A program made the translations under genes and the position numbers. A stretch of DNA of 64,000 nt from MGIIa-L3 sp038150305 (GTDB lineage Archaea > Thermoplasmatota > Poseidoniia > Poseidoniales > Poseidoniaceae). The DNA lies in contig JAYOTG010000005.1 of NCBI GenBank assembly GCA_038150305.1, forward strand, positions 1 to 64,000, given 5' to 3'. Numbering within the stretch: position 1 is the first letter of the stretch; every line of letters begins with the position of its first letter. Positions 8,161 to 16,799 of this stretch are shown in pieces. The notes below the pieces were generated by a model that was given only the letters and a program-made list of their open reading frames with translations, made no database searches and was not told where the DNA came from.

Positions 8161-9396
8161 TCAGCGGGTCGCGTAGAAGTTCTGGATGATCGACGTCACC
8201 GTCTGGATGTCGCGGATGTCCCGACGCTGAAGGTCAGCGAGGATGGCCATGCGCTGTTGGACGTGCTCTTCGAAGACTTCTGGCGTCACCCCGGCCGCGT
8301 TGCAGATGCGCTCGCGGAACTGAGAGGGAATTCCGGTTTCGACGATTTCATCGCGAGCGGCATCGTACTTCCAGATCGCGTTGAGACGCGGCTTGTCGCC
8401 TTCCATGCCGGCCACTTCTGCAACTTCAGTGATCTTCCTCGCGGTTCGACCGTGCACGTGCAAGCGCGCTTGAATGATGATCAGGTCAAGCCCGGTCAGC
8501 ATGATCGGGGGCACGCTCATCGGCGGGTTGATCATCCGCGTCACGGTTTCCTGCGCCGTGTTGGCGTGCAAGCTACCGAAGGAGCCGTCGTGGCCGGTGT
8601 TCATGGCCGTGAGCAGCGTGGCTGCCTCGGAACCACGCACTTCACCGACAATGATGCGGTCAGGGCGCATGCGGAGGCTGGACTTCAGGCAGTCGTTCAT
8701 GTCCACTTCTGGGGTTCCGTCGGGGCGCTCACGACGGGTTTCCATGCGGAGCCAGTGGTCGTGGTAGACCTGCAATTCAGCGGTGTCTTCGACCGTCAGA
8801 AGGCGACGGTGCCATGGGATGTACATGCCAAGGCAGTTCAGGGTCGTCGTCTTACCTGAACCGGTGCCGCCAGCGATGACGAAGTTTGCAGGACGAGCGT
8901 CCAGTCCCTCAATCCAAACCCACATCATGGCCGCCAAGCGAAGGTTGACCGTTCCGAAGTTGATCAGGTCGATCATCGTCAGCGGATCTTCCTTGAATTT
9001 CCTGATGGTCAGCGTTGGCCCGTCCGGCGAGACCGGCGGGATCGTCCCGTTGACACGGGAGCCGTCCGGCAGGCGGCCGTCGAAGATGGGCACCATGCCC
9101 GGGCCGTCGCCGAGGGGGACGTTTGTAAACGAGGCGATGTTGGTGGCGATTTGGAGGCCGTCGTTGTCGTCAATCCAGACGTTGGTTCGGCACATGCCGT
9201 GGTCACGGTGCGCGACCTTCACGCACTGCGTCCCACCGTTGTACATCACTTCTTCCAGCGAGTCATCCTCGAGTAAGGCAGCAAGGTCGCCGTAGGGATT
9301 CGCTTCGATGGTCCCCTCGACATGGTAGATGGGCGAAGGATGGTTGGGTTCGTTGTAGATGGTCACGCGACCGTATTGCGCCAAAATGTCCGACAT
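8161..9396 (-). CDS. arlI: archaellum/type IV filament motor ATPase ArlI (FlaI)
   Basis: Hexameric secretion-superfamily ATPase that drives assembly (and, in archaella, rotation) of type IV-like filaments from the cytoplasmic face. The 411-residue protein has the family features in order: HGMCRTNV, GRLPDGSRVN (about 108-117), SPDGPTLTIRKF, the Walker A motif GGTGSGKT (176-183), the Asp box VEDTAEL, Walker B DRIIVGEVRG and GSLHAN with its histidine. It is last in an operon after two ArlJ/TadC-like genes; its start lies three bases after the preceding stop, with a GGTGG site. The closest motifs are those of FlaI rather than PilT, but a TadA-like pilus role is possible because no archaellin or arlBCDEFGH genes are present here. 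Confidence 0.92.
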   Translation of the reverse strand: MSDILAQYGRVTIYNEPNHPSPIYHVEGTIEANPYGDLAALLEDDSLEEVMYNGGTQCVKVAHRDHGMCRTNVWIDDNDGLQIATNIASFTNVPLGDGPGMVPIFDGRLPDGSRVNGTIPPVSPDGPTLTIRKFKEDPLTMIDLINFGTVNLRLAAMMWVWIEGLDARPANFVIAGGTGSGKTTTLNCLGMYIPWHRRLLTVEDTAELQVYHDHWLRMETRRERPDGTPEVDMNDCLKSSLRMRPDRIIVGEVRGSEAATLLTAMNTGHDGSFGSLHANTAQETVTRMINPPMSVPPIMLTGLDLIIIQARLHVHGRTARKITEVAEVAGMEGDKPRLNAIWKYDAARDEIVETGIPSQFRERICNAAGVTPEVFEEHVQQRMAILADLQRRDIRDIQTVTSIIQNFYATR

Positions 9397-9399
9397 GCT

Positions 9400-10131
9400 T
9401 CAACCACCAATCATCAAGAGCGCCCCGCTGAACAGGGTCATGGACGTCATCGCCCAGAATGGAATCCACCACATCATGGCCCGCATGCGCCCAAGCATCC
9501 GCCCACAAATGGCCACGGCAACGGCACTCGCGGCGCCGAAGAAGACAGAGAACACGGACGTGATGTTGTCGATTTGGTAGCCTGCACTCGGTGGCGCAAA
9601 CAGGCCGATAAGCACCGCGAGCAGACCTGGGAGGCCGATGCAGATGAACAGCACGATGGTCATGACCAAGCCGGAGAGGTCTTTCTCGCGCTTGTCGATT
9701 AGGTCGTTGAGGCGCTGGTAATCGTTCGCCAAATCATAGAGCACGGATTGAAGCGGAGAATTCTGTTCCACCGCGGTTTGGATGAGCTGAATGACGCGCT
9801 GAACCTGAGACGAACGGGTGCTCGTGGCAAAGGAAGCCAAGGCCGCATCAAAGCTCGTGACGTGGCTCTTTGAGAGCGATTCGCGCAGGAGCGCACCGAA
9901 GGCACCCGGCTGGTTCTCGCTCTGGTCCGACATCACCTCTTGCAAACCCAGACCCGCGCCCACGCCGTCGCTGAGCGCTTCAAGGAAACCGGGGAGGGCA
10001 CCTTCGATGGAACGCCGCCTCCGACGTTCCATCATGGGCGGCAGGCCACCGGCAGCGAACGCCAGCCCAACGGCCATGAGCAACAACAACGCGAGGTTGT
10101 CGTTGAAGGATTCCACGAGGCGCCACAGCAT
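9400..10131 (-). CDS. type II secretion F-domain membrane protein (ArlJ/TadC-like, second half)
   Basis: Inner-membrane platform protein for the adjacent motor ATPase. The 243 residues comprise an N-terminal hydrophobic helix (about 12-30) and a cytoplasmic T2SSF-type helical domain (GALPGFLEALSDGVGAGLGL is the classical start of that domain). The C-terminal half holds three membrane segments (about 150-175, 185-205 and 220-240). A full-length ArlJ is about twice this size and carries two such domains; here the second platform domain is in the preceding gene. The start at 10131 has the strong site GAGGTGATCAG. Identity as a platform component is clear; whether it is more ArlJ- or TadB/C-like is not. 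Confidence 0.85.
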   Translation of the reverse strand: MLWRLVESFNDNLALLLLMAVGLAFAAGGLPPMMERRRRRSIEGALPGFLEALSDGVGAGLGLQEVMSDQSENQPGAFGALLRESLSKSHVTSFDAALASFATSTRSSQVQRVIQLIQTAVEQNSPLQSVLYDLANDYQRLNDLIDKREKDLSGLVMTIVLFICIGLPGLLAVLIGLFAPPSAGYQIDNITSVFSVFFGAASAVAVAICGRMLGRMRAMMWWIPFWAMTSMTLFSGALLMIGG

Positions 10132-10140
10132 CTGATCACC

Positions 10141-10725
10141 TCACAATCCAGGATCGGTCGTGTGCGCTTTCCGCCCAATGAAGGCCATGATGAGGACCGT
10201 CGCACCCAAGCCCCCCACCGTGATGACGGGCAAGAGCGGAATCAGCCCGCTCAACCCAAGCATGCCCTGAAGATCCTTCGGCACGATTTGTGGAGCGAGG
10301 GCAAGCACCGAAATCAGGATTGGAGAGAGCATGCCGACCGACAGCATGGTCTCAGGCAATCCACCCAGCCCCTCGATGTACTCCTTCACGGCCTCGGACC
10401 GCTCCTCTTCCATGCGGCTGCCGAGTTTCTTCAGCGACTCGATGACGTCCGTATTTTGGGTGAGGTTGTTGTAGAGCGTGTTCAGCAAACGTCGGTAGCC
10501 GTCGGTCTCGCAAGTGGTCATCAATTTCTTGAGTTCCTTCTCAAGACCAGGAGACTTCCCGCTCTGGAGACGCTTCAGGACAGCGGCAAAATCCTCGGAA
10601 ATCACGCCGTAGCCGCCGCGGCCGATGGTGTGCATTGCTGCTTCCAAACCGACGCCGGAGGACATCATCACGTCGACCGCACGGATGACGTAGAGGATCT
10701 CCCTGCTTTCCTGGATACGGCGCAT
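10141..10725 (-). CDS. type II secretion F-domain membrane protein (ArlJ/TadC-like, first half)
   Basis: A 194-residue protein with a cytoplasmic T2SSF-type helical domain (about residues 10-115; the ILYVIRAVDVMMSSGVGLEA segment is typical) followed by two or three membrane segments (about 120-190). It is immediately followed by a second protein of the same class, so the platform is encoded as two polypeptides. Its start is preceded by GAGGTGAG. It belongs to the operon running from rpa to arlI. It probably interacts with ArlI and with its sister protein in the membrane. Confidence 0.82.
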   Translation of the reverse strand: MRRIQESREILYVIRAVDVMMSSGVGLEAAMHTIGRGGYGVISEDFAAVLKRLQSGKSPGLEKELKKLMTTCETDGYRRLLNTLYNNLTQNTDVIESLKKLGSRMEEERSEAVKEYIEGLGGLPETMLSVGMLSPILISVLALAPQIVPKDLQGMLGLSGLIPLLPVITVGGLGATVLIMAFIGRKAHTTDPGL

Positions 10726-10734
10726 CGACTCACC

Positions 10735-11088
10735 TCAGTCCTTGTCTTCGAAGAGCTCGAAGGTGAACTCCTCGCTGGTGCCGTCGTACGACAACGAGCC
10801 GAACACGACCTTCACGTCGCGCTCTTCGAAGGGGTCGTGGATGTAGGGCTGTCCGCCACGGAACATCTCGATGACCTGCTTGTAGAGTTCGATGGCCATG
10901 ATGCCGCGGACGGTGTACACCGCGCTCTCCGCGCCTTCATCATGAAGGTCGTCGCCTTCACCGCCGCGGACCACGGTTCGGGTGATGCGACGGGCGATGC
11001 GCACGGAAATGTCCGCATTCTGGAAGCGAATCCAGTCAGCGCTGGTTTTCGCGGTGGCGGGGCGGATGAAGAAGTCCATGCTCGGCAT
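10735..11088 (-). CDS. small conserved-looking beta-rich protein of unknown function
   Basis: A 117-residue soluble protein between the RPA-associated gene and the first ArlJ-like gene. It lacks a signal peptide or membrane segment and is acidic at the C terminus (FELFEDKD). The middle, ARRITRTVVRGGEGDDLHDEG, then YTVRGIM and GQPYIHDPF, is a strand-turn-strand pattern that resembles the small baseplate/tail-hub proteins of contractile phages. I cannot support more than a resemblance. A second ATG three codons in (11079) is also a possible start. Its operon position suggests a link with either single-strand DNA binding or the filament motor. Confidence 0.6.
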   Translation of the reverse strand: MPSMDFFIRPATAKTSADWIRFQNADISVRIARRITRTVVRGGEGDDLHDEGAESAVYTVRGIMAIELYKQVIEMFRGGQPYIHDPFEERDVKVVFGSLSYDGTSEEFTFELFEDKD

Positions 11089-11133
11089 GTGAACGGTTCC
11101 ACATCCACCAGCGGACCTTGAATGTGATGGCCG

Positions 11134-12072
11134 TCATTCCACCAATCGGTACCAGCCGAAGTTCGGCTCGAGGATGGAGCCCTCGTCGAACAGCGCGTCG
11201 AGGGTGGTGTCCGCGAGGCCTGCATCGAAGCCGCGAGCACCCATGTTGCGGATCAGGGTCTCATAATCGACGCCTTGACCCTGGTCCAAGGTCGCGATGA
11301 GTTGCTTCATCACCTCGTTGGCATCGTCGGAACCGCCGGCTGACGATCCTTCGCCTTCGGCTTCCTCACCGCCATGCACCGGCAGTTTGGCGGGCTCCGT
11401 CCGCACGGCATCCATGCGACCTTCTGCAATGTCCAGCGCCTGAAGGACGTGGAGGCGGTATTGTTCCACAGAGGCCCCGTCGTAGTGCGGCAGGGCGAGC
11501 GAAAGGCCGGGCACGAGATGGTCCGGGATGCCGGCCTGCTTCATCGCTGCCGGCCCTTCGCTGACCACGGGCTGCGCACGTTCGTAGGCCGCCAATCGCG
11601 CAAGGGTGGCGTTGGCCGTGCGCGCTAACCACGCCGAGTAGCGTGACGGATCGATGCGCACGACTTCCTCTGGCCGCAGGCTCGTGTAGATGGCGCCCTC
11701 GTCGGTTTGGTACCAACGAGCCTTCGCGACCATCATGACATGCATGGTCTCGCCTTCCTCGAGCGCTCGACTCAGACCGAGGATGGATTCACGGGCACTT
11801 TCAGGATCGTAGTCGCCCACGCTGAAGTACATCAGCCCCGACGGGTCGCGAAGTTGCCCCTGGTACATGGTTTGCCCAGAGGAGGTTTCCCGCGCTTCAA
11901 CGCGCTCCAAGAGGCCAGCCACCAAACAGCGGTTGATCTTCGCGCCAAGGCGCGTGATGACAAAAGAGGGATCGTATTCGCCAGACCCCTTCTCGTTGAG
12001 CGTGGCTTCTCCAAATTCGGAGGCGAAAACGTGCCAGGCCGGCTGGCGTCGGATGTTCCTGCTTGGCTCCAT
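11134..12072 (-). CDS. RPA-associated protein (COG3390 type)
   Basis: Partner of archaeal replication protein A. In several euryarchaea an rpa gene is followed by this OB-fold protein, which takes part in single-strand DNA metabolism and repair. The 312-residue protein has an N-terminal OB-like beta-rich half (FVITRLGAKINRCLVAGLLE and LRDPSGLMYFSVGDYDPES are typical). A helical region, an acidic low-complexity stretch (about 225-240, EEAEGEGSSAGG) and a C-terminal winged-helix-like end follow. The start is firm: ATG at 12072 overlaps the rpa stop as TGATG and has the strong site GGGAGGTGG five bases upstream. Translational coupling with rpa supports a complex. Confidence 0.85.
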   Translation of the reverse strand: MEPSRNIRRQPAWHVFASEFGEATLNEKGSGEYDPSFVITRLGAKINRCLVAGLLERVEARETSSGQTMYQGQLRDPSGLMYFSVGDYDPESARESILGLSRALEEGETMHVMMVAKARWYQTDEGAIYTSLRPEEVVRIDPSRYSAWLARTANATLARLAAYERAQPVVSEGPAAMKQAGIPDHLVPGLSLALPHYDGASVEQYRLHVLQALDIAEGRMDAVRTEPAKLPVHGGEEAEGEGSSAGGSDDANEVMKQLIATLDQGQGVDYETLIRNMGARGFDAGLADTTLDALFDEGSILEPNFGWYRLVE

Positions 12073-13772
12073 CAGGCCACCTCCCATTGTGCACGTGCTT
12101 CCGTGGCCATCATGGCGCCGTCCTCGTCGACGGGCTCCAAGGCTTCAGCCATGAACATCGAGCTTCGCTCATCGACCAAGAGCCGCCCACGAACCGTTGC
12201 GCTACGTCCCAAGAAACGGGCGCGAAGGGTTTGGACCCACGCCATGGCGCCATGCTCCGCGATGGCGGAGCGCAAGGCATCGAGGTCCATGCCGAGCAGG
12301 GCCAGCGCCGGATCACGTCCAAGGAAGACGGAGATGGTGGACCTCTCGCCTTGCATGACGAGACGCAAGCGGACGTCCTCTTGCCCGTCTTGCGGGCCGT
12401 GGTCCTGACACGCTCCGTCGCGCAACACGCGACGGCATTCAGGACAGCGTTGGATCAGCCCAGAGTCGTCACGGATGCTGACGATCAATCCGGTGGTGGA
12501 CACGCCCACGCGGCCTCCGCCCTCGGCCAGTTCGTCGAAGTCCACCTCGACGGAATGGGTGGCGAAATCGATGCGCTCCTCCCAGGGTGGGCCATCGAGC
12601 ACCTCCACCTGGTCGGCGCTGTCCACGGTGATGTCAGGGACGCCCTGCCATGCACGAACCCGGACGCCGGTGAGGCGAACGGTGACCGGCAGGCTCGATT
12701 CATCGATGGGCAACTCGTCCCACGCGCTCATGCGGCAACGTCCGCTCGGATCCGCCACCTGGCCAGACCACAGGTGACGTTCCTCACCGTCACGGGTGAA
12801 GGTCCGGCGCTGCCATTCGTGGATTTCCACCACGCAACGAACGTCGCGAGCCCCGTCTCGAAGGTCGGCGATGGTGGCCGCAGCCGCGGCTTCGAGGTCC
12901 TCGGTGGACGCGAATGCCGCGTCATGGTAGGCCTCGATGGTGGTCGTTCGTCCAAAGTTCAACTCCGGCGTGTCGCGGAAGGTACGAACGTTGGCGCCGT
13001 CGATCTTCACAAGTTGCCCCACGTCCAGCTCCAGAGGCTCCCACGAAAGGAAACCAATCGACCCCGTGTCGTCGGCCAAACGACCGCGCACCACGTCGAT
13101 GCTTCCGGTGCCGTCACGTCGGTGGATGACGTCAGGACGGATGCCGAGGATGCGTCCGACGACGCAGACGTTGCCTTCCTTCGGCAAATTGGCGATGCTC
13201 AACGGCTCGCCGGGCGCCACCACTGGAGCCGTCCCTTCTTCGAGCACGACCACGCGCGTTGAGCGGTTGACGTTGATGGAGCGGCGACCCTGATATTCGT
13301 TGACGGAGGCGCCTTCGAGGCGAACGATGCTCCCCGCCCTTAGCTCGGTTTTCGGCGCCCAATCCTTGTACTCCCAGCGGGTGGAAGGCGTGGCGGAATC
13401 GTAGGGCTGGTCTTCAAGCAAGCCGAAGGCGATGGTGCGCTGCTCGCCGCGAACGGTTTGTTCACGCACGTTGTGCGACACGAGTTGCACCGTGATTTCC
13501 ACGTTCTGGTCTTCACCGGTCAACTCCTCAAGGCGCTCGACTTTGCGCATCGGCTTGGCGGTTCGCGTGCTCCCTCCAGAGGCCGAACGGCCCGTGCTTG
13601 TGGGCGTGCTGCTCACCTGCAGCTTTCGGATGATGGAGTGCATGGCATCCTGAGGCGGAATGAAGAATTCCTCTTCGTATTGCTTGAAGGCCTTGACGAT
13701 GTCCTCTTCGGACGCATCGGGGCAGGACTCGAGCACGAGGGCAACGTGGTCGCCGTAGGGGTGGTCGCTCAT
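12072..13772 (-). CDS. rpa: replication protein A, multi-OB-fold ssDNA-binding protein
   Basis: Binds single-stranded DNA during replication, repair and recombination. The 566-residue protein has several OB folds in series. Clear ones begin at VRLEGASVNEYQGRRSINV (about 120), NVCVVGRILGIRP (about 165) and VRCVVEIHEWQRR (about 275). Near residue 442 a zinc-finger CPEC..C..H (RCPECRRVLRDGACQDH) precedes the last OB fold, as in euryarchaeal RPA41-type proteins. The N-terminal 40 residues form a helical ESCPDASEEDIVKAFKQYE module. I start at ATG 13772, with a GGTGGAGGG site; an open frame upstream shows no coding sense. It heads the operon that continues through the RPA-associated protein to the filament motor genes. 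Confidence 0.92.
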   Translation of the reverse strand: MSDHPYGDHVALVLESCPDASEEDIVKAFKQYEEEFFIPPQDAMHSIIRKLQVSSTPTSTGRSASGGSTRTAKPMRKVERLEELTGEDQNVEITVQLVSHNVREQTVRGEQRTIAFGLLEDQPYDSATPSTRWEYKDWAPKTELRAGSIVRLEGASVNEYQGRRSINVNRSTRVVVLEEGTAPVVAPGEPLSIANLPKEGNVCVVGRILGIRPDVIHRRDGTGSIDVVRGRLADDTGSIGFLSWEPLELDVGQLVKIDGANVRTFRDTPELNFGRTTTIEAYHDAAFASTEDLEAAAAATIADLRDGARDVRCVVEIHEWQRRTFTRDGEERHLWSGQVADPSGRCRMSAWDELPIDESSLPVTVRLTGVRVRAWQGVPDITVDSADQVEVLDGPPWEERIDFATHSVEVDFDELAEGGGRVGVSTTGLIVSIRDDSGLIQRCPECRRVLRDGACQDHGPQDGQEDVRLRLVMQGERSTISVFLGRDPALALLGMDLDALRSAIAEHGAMAWVQTLRARFLGRSATVRGRLLVDERSSMFMAEALEPVDEDGAMMATEARAQWEVA

Positions 13773-13934
13773 GCGAGTCCCTCCACCTGCATGGTCCTCT
13801 CTTCGAGCCAGCACGGTGGACTGGCGGCGGGTTTTCGTGTGGATTGGTTGAGACTGAACACTCCCTTCACCTCCTCGGAGACGATGAGCAAAGTCGAGGG
13901 CCTTTGAACCCTCCCGAACAGGACGAGGCACACT

Positions 13935-15332
13935 TCAGGCGGGGTTCACGCCGATCGTGCCGCTCAAGAGCACGTCCGCCAAATGGAGATGACTTCCAGT
14001 TCGACCGTCTCGTTCGTTGGGGCGAGCGAGCACGACCGTGCCCGACAGGGCTTCTGCGAGGTTTCCGGTCACCCCGGCTTGGCGGATGGCGCCCTGCACT
14101 TCGCCGTTCACCACCCGGAGCACGCTCGATGTGGTGACCGAAAAGTCACCACTGGTCGGGTTCGCGGTATGCGCTCCCATGATGCTGTGCACCACCCAGC
14201 CGTCGTCCATGTGGGCGACAAGATCCTCAGGTGCAGGGCGTCGATTGGAGGAGGTCAAGACAAGGTCCCGCGTGCTGGTTCCTGGAGGGCCCTCGATGGA
14301 CCTGGTGGCCGAGCCGGTGCTCTCAGCATACTCGACCTGGCCGTCCGCGACTGCTTTCGCGGCGTCACGAACGGACCAGTTGACCTCGGCAAGGCGACCG
14401 GATTCCACCAAGGTTCGGGTGGAGGTCGGGACGCCATCGCCGTCGATGGAAGACGTGCGTGCTCCACCGAGCAAACGCCCGTCGTCCACCAAGGACAGAT
14501 GACCGGCCATCACCTGCTTGCTGAGCCGGTCGGACCACAGGGATTCCTTTCTGGCGAGGCGTGGACCGCTGATGGCCGAACCCACGATCATGCCAAACAA
14601 GGAGCCGAAGGCGCCCTCGCTCAGCACCACGTCTTGCGTTCCCTTGACCGGCTCAACCTTGACCGGGTCGCGGGTGCACTCGGCCCATTTCACCGCGAGG
14701 TCCACGCAGTCCGGCACCTCGGGCAGCAATCCATCGGAGGAGGCGCCTTCCCATCCGCTGGTCAATTGACCGTCCACATCGATGGTGACCTGAACCCCTG
14801 CGCCCATCGAGGTGGACGACGCGGCACGTTCGATGCCCTCGCTCGAGAGGAAGGCCGCTGCGGTCGCCGAGGCACCAAGGCCGCCGCCGGTGACCACCGC
14901 GTTGGGCGAGGTCGATGCCACATGGGCCAGCATGGCATCGGCTCGATCCATCAGATCCTCAGCAGCCAAATCGGCCACATCAGCGTGGAAGGTCGAAGGC
15001 AGCGGGGAGATCTCCGCAACCGATGGGAGTTCAAACCCCACGACGCTTGGCGACTTGTGCATGATGGAGACGGCTTGTTCAACCGCCCGCTCAGCACCGG
15101 AAGGGTCAACCAATCGGGCAAAACCGTAGCGTCCGTCGTCCACGACGCGGACACCAAACCCACCTTCGCCTCCTGCGCCGACCATCGTGATGCGGCCGGC
15201 TTCGAGGTTGAGGTCCAACCCGTAGGATTGCTCGCCCAAAACGTCCCACTGTGCAACACCTGCTGCCTCGCAGGCTTGGCCGATGGCAGCGCAAACGTCC
15301 TGAACCCGCTCCACGGCTCCATCTGGCAACAC
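13935..15332 (-). CDS. tldE: TldE/PmbA family metalloprotease subunit
   Basis: Non-catalytic partner of the heterodimeric TldD/TldE protease, which degrades unfolded peptides and in bacteria matures microcins. The 465-residue protein has the family's N-terminal beta domain (YGLDLNLEAGRITMVGAGGEG, then GFGVRVVDDGRYGFA) and C-terminal domain. It lacks the HExxxH zinc site seen in its partner, as TldE proteins do. The GTG start at 15332 lies just after the tldD stop with GGTGG ahead of it; GTG and TTG codons close by leave a few residues uncertain. Tight coupling with tldD supports heterodimer formation. Confidence 0.9.
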   Translation of the reverse strand: MLPDGAVERVQDVCAAIGQACEAAGVAQWDVLGEQSYGLDLNLEAGRITMVGAGGEGGFGVRVVDDGRYGFARLVDPSGAERAVEQAVSIMHKSPSVVGFELPSVAEISPLPSTFHADVADLAAEDLMDRADAMLAHVASTSPNAVVTGGGLGASATAAAFLSSEGIERAASSTSMGAGVQVTIDVDGQLTSGWEGASSDGLLPEVPDCVDLAVKWAECTRDPVKVEPVKGTQDVVLSEGAFGSLFGMIVGSAISGPRLARKESLWSDRLSKQVMAGHLSLVDDGRLLGGARTSSIDGDGVPTSTRTLVESGRLAEVNWSVRDAAKAVADGQVEYAESTGSATRSIEGPPGTSTRDLVLTSSNRRPAPEDLVAHMDDGWVVHSIMGAHTANPTSGDFSVTTSSVLRVVNGEVQGAIRQAGVTGNLAEALSGTVVLARPNERDGRTGSHLHLADVLLSGTIGVNPA

Positions 15333-15336
15333 GCGA

Positions 15337-16761
15337 TCACCCCACCAGCGCCGTCGAAATGCGCATGTAGGGTCCACCGTCACCAACGGGGACCGTTTGC
15401 CCTTTGCCGCAGAAGCCAGGCGAAGCCAAACCGCCTTCCTTTGCGAGTCCGTCGACGTCGTTGAGGATCTCAAGGGTCATGCCGGACACGCTCACATCCC
15501 GAAGCGGTTGTGTCAGCTCGCCGCCTTCGATCAACCAGGCTTCCTGTGCCGCGAACTGGAAGGAACCGCGGCCCGTGTCCACCTGCCCGCCACGGGTACC
15601 GCAGGCAAACACGCCGTATTCGACGTCGTCAACCAAGGCATCGAGGTCACGGTGCGAGCCGCCCTGAATCACGGTGTTGGACATCCGCACCAGCGGATGG
15701 TGCAGGCCGTCCTGTGCGCGGGCTCCAGCGTTCGGTTCGAGGTCAAACCGGCCGGCGGTCTCCCTGTGGTTGAGGTACTCCGTGAGCACGCCGTTGCGGA
15801 TGAGCATCTTTTCTCGGGCGTCCACGCCCTCGTCATCGACGGGATACGCGCCATAGCCTCCCCTTAGTGTTGGATCGTCCACCACCGTGACGATGTCAGA
15901 ACCGATCTTTTGTCCGAGGCGCCCCTCAAGGCACGAATCACCTGCTGCGACAAGGTCCGCTTCACAAGGATGCCCCAAGGCTTCGTGGATGTAGACACCG
16001 GTGAGGTCTGGGTCGGCGATGAGCGGCAGCTTCCCGGAAGGAGCAGCAGCGGCCGTGAGTTGCCTCAGCGCAGCTTCTTTTCCACGCCGACCCAGCTCAC
16101 CGAGGTCAGCGGTGAGAATGGGGTTTGCCCCTCCTTCTCCTCCATGACGCGTTCTATAGGCCGCCACGCGGTCAGCTGCGCGCGCAGTGACCGTGCAGTG
16201 AAGCAAGGCGCGCTGGAGGCTCCAAGCGCGGTCCATGCCTTCGCTGGTCAACACCTCGGTCCGCAGGTGTTCATCGCTCCAGCCGGTCACGACGGACGCG
16301 ATGCGTTCGTCGTCCTTGCCTTCTGCTTCAACGGCCTTCATGGCGTCGAGCCGCGCATCGAGGTCGAGGTCGCGCACGTCGCCCTTCGGAGCCCACACCA
16401 CCTCATCGGTGATCACCGGGACCTCAGCAAGTTCGACTTGGGGCTCTCCTGCGGGCCGCCGTGCAGCGACAGCACGCGCAACGCGCAGGGTTTCCTCACC
16501 TTGGGCATACACCGAGTCGAGGTCCGTCGTGGAGTGAACGCCCCATGCTCCATCTGCGAGCACCCGGAGGGTCACGCCAAGTTCCTGGGCGGGAACGGCG
16601 GCGTCCATGGAACCGTCGCGCAGGCGCACGACGTTGGAGTCACATGACATGGCACGAAGTTCAACGTACGTCGCGCCTAGACTTGAGAGACGGTCGAACA
16701 TCTCCGTCGCACGTTCCGCGCTAAGCCACCGCCCTGTCGACGATGCAGTGTCCATGACCAT
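15337..16761 (-). CDS. tldD: TldD family zinc metalloprotease
   Basis: Catalytic subunit of the TldD/TldE protease. The 474-residue protein carries the zinc and catalytic site HEALGHPCE (around residue 258). The downstream cysteine ligand region GFCGKGQ is near the C terminus, and YGVFACGTRGGQVDTGRG is a typical late motif. The ATG at 16761 lies about 25 bases after a TATA-like GGTTAAAC, so the transcript is probably leaderless; a second ATG two codons in is possible. It is the first gene of the tldD-tldE unit. Confidence 0.93.
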   Translation of the reverse strand: MVMDTASSTGRWLSAERATEMFDRLSSLGATYVELRAMSCDSNVVRLRDGSMDAAVPAQELGVTLRVLADGAWGVHSTTDLDSVYAQGEETLRVARAVAARRPAGEPQVELAEVPVITDEVVWAPKGDVRDLDLDARLDAMKAVEAEGKDDERIASVVTGWSDEHLRTEVLTSEGMDRAWSLQRALLHCTVTARAADRVAAYRTRHGGEGGANPILTADLGELGRRGKEAALRQLTAAAAPSGKLPLIADPDLTGVYIHEALGHPCEADLVAAGDSCLEGRLGQKIGSDIVTVVDDPTLRGGYGAYPVDDEGVDAREKMLIRNGVLTEYLNHRETAGRFDLEPNAGARAQDGLHHPLVRMSNTVIQGGSHRDLDALVDDVEYGVFACGTRGGQVDTGRGSFQFAAQEAWLIEGGELTQPLRDVSVSGMTLEILNDVDGLAKEGGLASPGFCGKGQTVPVGDGGPYMRISTALVG

Positions 16762-16785
16762 GATTCACGCAGCGCGTGGGACGGT

Positions 16786-16793
16786 GTTTAACC
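16786..16793 (-). promoter_or_regulatory. TATA-like box of tldD
   Basis: GGTTAAAC on the minus strand lies 25 bases upstream of the tldD ATG at 16761, which has no ribosome binding site. This is the standard archaeal leaderless arrangement. Confidence 0.55.
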
Positions 16794-16799
16794 CTCGTG

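Noticed and set aside
13983..15464. 493-residue plus-strand open frame
   Set aside because: Antisense to tldE, with His/Gly/Arg-rich shadow composition; no motif or start signal.
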